DNA of 47,158 bases from Alectoria sarmentosa (taxonomy: Eukaryota; Ascomycota; Lecanoromycetes; Lecanorales; Parmeliaceae), in assembly GCA_009733775.1 (NCBI GenBank), contig WOGZ01000263.1, positions 1 to 47,158 of the forward strand. Direction: 5' to 3'. Shown piece after piece: positions 41,601 to 47,158 of this stretch. Below the pieces are notes generated by a model. It saw nothing but the letters and a program-made list of their open reading frames with translations. It was not told where the DNA came from and did not search any database. The translations under genes were made by a program, and so were the position numbers. How positions within the stretch are numbered: the stretch's first letter is position 1; every line of letters begins with the position of its first letter.

Positions 41601-44600
41601 TCATTTTAATAATATTTTCGAATAAAGAGTTTATGCGTTTTCGCAATATTAAAATATTTAAATAATAAATTATTATTATAACGATTAATGAGCTTTTTTT
41701 TAATAATATTATTTTTAAAAATATGAAAACAATCGCTATATCGCAGCAATTTCTTAGAAACAAAAATTTATTTTTATTACATTTTTAACGTCATTTTAAT
41801 AAAGTATCGAAATTAATATAAAATAAACGTTTTTAATTATTATTCGTTAATCGATGCGATTTTTTATACGTAATTTTAAATGCGATTTTAACTTTTCTTT
41901 TTGAAATAATTATTTAAATATTTATAATTTAAAATGTAAACCCTATTATGACGATTACTTTTTTGTCTTTTTATAATAACTTTATATTAATTTAAAGCGC
42001 AAGTTTATTTTAAAATATTAATAACAATTTAATATTTAATAATAATATTTTTTTATAATTAAAGCGCCGCGATAACGTATCAACATAATTCAATTTTTTA
42101 ATTCGATAAAAATCTTGAAATTATAAACAATTAATTTTAATATTTATTATACTTATTTAAAATTACATTCTTTTTATTTAAATTTTTTTTTTAAGATTAT
42201 TATAATCGAGTTATATTTTAATATAATAAATCTTATTTTTTAAATAATATCGTTATTATTTTATTATTATTACGATAATAAATAATTTTTAATTATAAAT
42301 CTTATAATTTTATTTAATAAAAAACATTTTTCGAATTTAAAAAATAATAAAACGTTAATATTTATGCTTATTTTATTAAATAAATATAATCTCGAAATTA
42401 AAATTAAAAATATTAATTTTTACACGCAATTTTTCTTTCGAATCGTAATAACGTAGAAATAACGTTTTCGAAAAAAGACGTTTTAATTATGAAAACATTT
42501 TTTTAGCGCTCTCGAATTATATAAAAACTTTAAATTTTTTATCGTTTTTATTATTTTTTAATAAGTCGATTAATAACGTAATTATAATAAATAAAAAAAA
42601 TTTAAAGTTTAAAAAAATCCATATTTTTTAATAACTTTTTAATTTAATTTAATTGCGAATAATCGTTATTTGCTTTTAATTTATTATAATGTTTTTAATA
42701 AATATAATAAATCTTAAAAATTCAATTTATTAAGTATAAAATTAACATTTTTTCAAATTAATATATAATTGAAATTAACGTAATCGTTTAAACATTTATT
42801 TAATATATCGTTAATATTTTAACGCATTAACGTTATAAACTAAATTATTATTCAAATATATTATATAAATAATATTTATTTAATCGATAAAAGCTTTATT
42901 AATGTACGCTTAAAATATAATCAAAGTATTAATTAATTTAAAAAATATAATTAATTATTTAAAATAACTATAACGAGTGCGAAACGTAATCTTTTATTTT
43001 GATTTTTTTTAATTCAAATCTTATAATAAACGTTTTTTAAATTTAATTTCGTAAAAACTTTAACGTTATATAAACGATTTAACGTTTTCGTAATTAAGAA
43101 TAACGAATATCGATTTTTGATAATTATCGTATTCAATTTTTTATAATTTATATATAAACGCAATTCGTTATTCTTTTTAAATATAAACAAAATCGACGTT
43201 TTTATAAAAAAAAATCGAATATTAAATTTAATCTTTATAAAGAGCATTTTTTAAATACCGTCGCAATTTCGACAATTTGATTTAAAATAAATTATATAAA
43301 AACTCGTATAACGATTTTTTATCAATTTTAATTTTAATAATATAATTCTTTTATTTAAACATAAACAAAACATTAATCTTTTTTTAAAAAACAACGTTTT
43401 TATATTTTAAAAATTCTTTAAAGATTTTTATTAAACTCTTTTTTTTTTCGCTTCGCGTTATCGCAGCGTATACGATTACGAATATATTAATTTTTTTATC
43501 GATGTTTATAATGAATTAATCAAATTTCTCAATTTAAATATTTTTAAAATTAATTTCAAATCTTTATTAAATCGTTTGAAAATTAAATAATATATATAAT
43601 TAATTTAAAATAAACATATTTAAAATAACGTTAAAATCTTATTAATCGATAACATAAAATAACGTTTTATATTATTTATTTTAATTTCAATTATCGATTA
43701 ATTAATAATTTAATATATAAGCGTTATAATAATATATACTTTAATCGTTTAACGCTTTTAATATCAATTAATTAATGTTATTATAAAATTATAAATCTTA
43801 TTAAATCGTAAATATTTATTAAATTAAAATAATATAAATTTCAAAATCGAGTAAAATAACGAATTATCTTAATTTATTTTAAATTATAATTCACTTTTTC
43901 GTGATAATATAAAAAATAATCTTTATTTTTCGTTTTTTCGACTTCGCTTTTAAGACGATTACGAAATTAAATCGTTTTTTATTATAATAACGACGATATA
44001 AATAAGTAATTTATTTTTAATCGAATAATTAAATTTAATGTAAATTTTTTTATAATCAAAATAAATAAAATTTTTATATTTAATTTCAAATTCGTTTTTT
44101 CGCTTATTTTCGTTACTTTTATAAATATATAACGTTTTAACGTTATTATTATAATTAAATTTATTAAATTTCGAAATTTCGAAATCCAAATACGAACTTT
44201 TTACGTTTTTATTTTAAAAAGATTTTAAATTCGAATCGCGATTAGTTTTTCGCGCACAAATTTAAAAATTCGTTTATATATAATAATTATAATAAGAATT
44301 TTCTCGCATTATTTAAGCACATTATTATTATTCAAAATTCGATTTTTTAATATAAATTAAAACTTCGCAAAAAGAAAGTTGAATTTATACTTTTTTATTA
44401 AAAATAATAAATAAATTTTCAATTTTTTTTTAAATAAGCTTTAAAGATCGTAATTTTTTAATTAAACTTTTATTTAATTTTAATTTTATTTTTTATAAAC
44501 GAATAATCAACGATTAATCAAATCGATAATAAAATTAAATAAAAAGTATTTAAAACTTTTATACGTTATATTAATAAAATTCTTCTTTTTATATTCGATA

Positions 44601-45150
44601 TATTATTAATTATTAATTTTTTTCTTTAAAATTTTTATATAATAAACAATTTTAAAAACGTCGATGATAAAATTTTTAAAATTTCTAATAAAAGTAATTT
44701 TCGCATCGCGAAATTAACGCATATACTTTTTTATATTTTTATTTTAATAAAATTTTAATTTCTCGAAATAAATAATTGTAATTTTAATAATAAATATTTT
44801 CGTTAAAAACGAAATCGCGAACGTAATAATTAATATTTCGAATATAAACGAAATTATAAACGTAATAATTAACGCTTTTTAACGATATTTTATAAATTTT
44901 TACTGCGAAATTCATTATTGCGAATTTTTAACGTAAAAAGTTCGCGTTTTTTTAAAAACGACGATTTTTTTTAATACGTTCAAAACGTTTTTTTAAATTA
45001 ATTTCTCTTTTAAAAGTAAACTCTCGAAATTCGTTAACGCTGCTTAAATGCTTATTTTAATTATTTTCGATTTTAAATATTCGATTTTTAAATAAAATTA
45101 ATATCGTAACGACATTAATTTCTTTTTTCGAAAAATTTAAAAAATTGAAA
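38632..45150 (-). mobile_element. Interior of gypsy element B, RIP-degraded
   Basis: The 6.5-kb body between the two direct LTRs gives an element of about 7.3 kb, the same size as element A. The only firm protein signal is the minus-strand reverse transcriptase at 43,014-43,247, which lies about 1.9 kb from the 5' LTR, just as in element A. The minus frame at 43,959-44,189 is in the position of gag/protease but not recognisable. The + strand frame at 39,799-40,020, Lys/Asn-rich, lies on the wrong strand for the element. No intact gene remains. Confidence 0.78.
43014..43247 (-). pseudogene. Gypsy reverse transcriptase fragment (element B)
   Basis: An open stretch of 77 codons carries SILFIFKKNNELRLYINYKK, then LNTIIIKNRYSLFLI and FTKLNLKNVYYKI. 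These match, in order, the family blocks VLFVKK.DG.LR.C.DYR, LN..T.KNRYPLPLI and FTKLDL..AYHRI. Stops follow immediately, so only the N-terminal third of the domain is readable. Confidence 0.86.
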
Positions 45151-45449
45151 TTATAAAACGTATTATTTATGTTATTATATAAACGCAAATAAATAAATAT
45201 ATATAAAAAACGTAATGTTGTTATTAAGTTTAATAATTAAATTATATAATAAACTTAATCTTTAAGAATTAAAAGAAAACTTTAAGGTATATTAAATAAA
45301 TATATATTTATTAAACACTTTTATTAGCGAAATAACTGCGAAGTTAATTAATTAAATTTAAATTTTATAAAATTTATAAAATTTTATAGAAGACAATGTT
45401 ACGATAATGTATATTTTATATAAAACGTATACGATTATTCGATTTAATA
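45151..45449 (-). repeat. Right LTR (5' LTR) of gypsy element B
   Basis: Partner of 38,131-38,631 without the extra segment. It retains GCGAAATAACTGCGAAGTT near 45,327 where the left copy has AAAGATAATTGCGAAATT. The LTR end reads ATTAAATCGAATAATCG on the minus strand, the TG start having been lost. Confidence 0.8.
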
Positions 45450-46780
45450 AATAATATTAAAATAAAGTCGAAAATTAATATATAAAATAATATTAATAAA
45501 AAATATATCGTCGACAATAAATGTATAATAACATTTTAAAGTATATTAATATTTTTCTTTTATAAAAAACGAAGTATACGCATTTTAAAAGATTAAATCG
45601 TTTTAACTTTTAATATTTATTATAAATTTTCTTTTCGTTTATTATTCGATAACGTTTTTTGAATTATAAAATAAAATAAGCGAAAAATATAATGTTTTTT
45701 TTTATATTTTAATCGTTTTTTTTTATTATAATTCGTTAAAATTTTTATTAACGATTTTTTAATATTTTATATTATAAAAATAAATTTTTACTTTATTATT
45801 AACATAAAAGTATTAATTATTTTATAATAATATTTTCATTTATTTATCTTTAAAAATCTTAACGAAATAAATGTTTATTTAATTTTTTAATTTCTTATTA
45901 AAAGATTCGAAAATGCTTAAATAATATTAATATTAATATTATTATTTTATTTAACAATTTTATTTTTATAATTAAGAATTTTTATACGTCGATTTTATAA
46001 AAAAAAATCGTCGATAGTTTTTTTAACATATTAATTAAAAGATTTATGTTACGATATCGAATATTTATTTCGTTAAAATACTTATTTTACTTAATTATTA
46101 CGTTTATTAAAAATATATTTTGTTAAAAATATAACTTAATAAAATTATATATAATAAAATTTTATTAAAAAAAATTAACTAACTTATACATTATTAATAA
46201 ATATTTATGTTACTTTTATAATATAATAATAAAATTTATACGATTTTAATTAATTATCGTATAATTTAAAACTTATTTTATTATTCATTTAAATTTTTAT
46301 TACTTTGCAAAAATTTATTGCAAACGCCCTTATTTAATTACTTTTAAAGTCTTTTATTAACGTTTTCAAATTATTTATTTTAATTATTTATTTATCTCAC
46401 ATTGATAAATTATAAAAACGAAATCAAAATTGACGAGATTCGTGTTTCTCTCAAACGAAAAGCAATTATTTTAATCTTTTAAATCGACGATTCCATCGAT
46501 ATTATTCATTTTTATTAAAATTTATTAAAATTTATTGCAAGAAACGTGATTTGTTACATTATAATTTATGTTTTCAAATTTTTCAAATTTTTAAAGTCTT
46601 TAATTACGTTATAAGATAACAAAATAAAAATGAAATTTAATTCGTTAAAACTCGAATCAATAATAACGTAATCATTTAATTAAATCATTAATAAGCCTTT
46701 CTTTCGTAAAACTATTAAGGTTTTCGACGAACTTTTTAAACAATTATTCGAATTACCTTATCGTCGCTTATATACGATTA
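45450..46780. other. RIP-degraded DNA, no gene seen
   Basis: AT-rich without recognisable retroelement motifs. From about 46,380 rightward the sequence becomes gradually less altered, with normal CA/TG words, suggesting the edge of a repeat. Confidence 0.4.
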
Positions 46781-47158
46781 AATGATTTGTTAACTATATG
46801 TTAAAATATACTTAAATTAATTTTCGTCTGAACATTATGTTCAAATTGTAAATTAGTTATCAATCTGATTGAAGTTTGTTATATATAACAAATATTTATT
46901 ATTAACAAATTGTTATTGTTAACAAATGATTCGACCTTTTGTCGACAAATTGTTGAAGAATTGTTGAATCATTGTTATGAGATTGTTGAAAGAAAAAAAA
47001 TTTGTTATCATTTTTTTGAAATAATTTTAACAATATTTCATATTTCTTTTAACATTATTTCGATTATTTTTTAACATCAAATTTCGATAAAATTCTTGCG
47101 CATTTTTTGTTGAAATGTCATATTAATATCTACATTTTATGATTATCGCAATTACGTA
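46781..47158. other. Less-mutated segment with repeated TTGTT words and inverted repeats
   Basis: The words TTGTTA and TTGTTGA or their complements occur about ten times between 46,876 and 47,060. A perfect 18-bp palindrome TTTGTTATATATAACAAA is at 46,875-46,892. Arms AATGATTCGAC (46,925) and GTTGAATCATT (46,963) pair in 10 of 11. No reading frame is seen. The segment runs off the window edge. Confidence 0.6.

Overview
The window is nuclear DNA from a filamentous ascomycete (Pezizomycotina). The evidence is short GT-AG introns of 47-61 nt with CTRAY-type branch sites, typical fungal housekeeping genes, and long AT-rich blocks that look like the product of repeat-induced point mutation (RIP): TpA-rich, with few CpA/TpG, CpG retained, and every transposon reading frame full of stops. 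This is the layout of a 'two-speed' genome with AT isochores. The species cannot be fixed from the sequence. LAYOUT. 1-255 is a 23-bp minisatellite. About 0.5-4.55 kb is a 5'-truncated Ty1/copia element on the + strand: pol remnants with reverse transcriptase, RNase H and the C-terminal tail, then a long 3' non-coding part with a 26-bp satellite, a polypurine tract and a short LTR. An inverted partial LTR follows. 4.7-13.8 kb is RIP-degraded repeat DNA with a ~410-bp direct repeat (7.36 and 11.77 kb) and another short LTR. 13.8-21.56 kb is one gene island of ordinary base composition. 21.56-47.16 kb is again AT-rich and carries at least three Ty3/gypsy elements: one + strand pol with RT, RNase H, integrase C-terminus and chromodomain (23.9-26.77 kb), and two minus-strand elements each bracketed by LTRs about 7.1 kb apart (27.59-34.95 and 38.13-45.45 kb). 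GENE ISLAND. It starts at its left edge with a broken fragment of a PKS-type trans-enoyl reductase (minus). Three genes that look intact follow. They are a 1181-residue WD40/inositol-polyphosphate 5-phosphatase (minus, 6 exons), a 122-residue CHY zinc-finger protein (+, 5 exons, first coding exon 5 nt), and proteasome subunit alpha-4/Pre6 (minus, 5 exons, one of them a 7-nt microexon). I assembled the exon chains by hand; each gives a whole number of codons, and each junction restores a family motif or an uninterrupted zinc-ligand series. The phosphatase and CHY genes are divergent over 731 bp; the CHY and proteasome genes converge with a 140-bp gap. There is no operon logic. The three genes serve phosphoinositide turnover, a zinc-binding function (possibly related to yeast Hot13) and proteolysis. 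I did not find a new defence or biosynthetic system. The unusual points are the tiny exons, the secondary-metabolism pseudogene at the isochore edge, the tandem arrays that escaped RIP, and LTR pairs whose copies differ largely by C-to-T changes.
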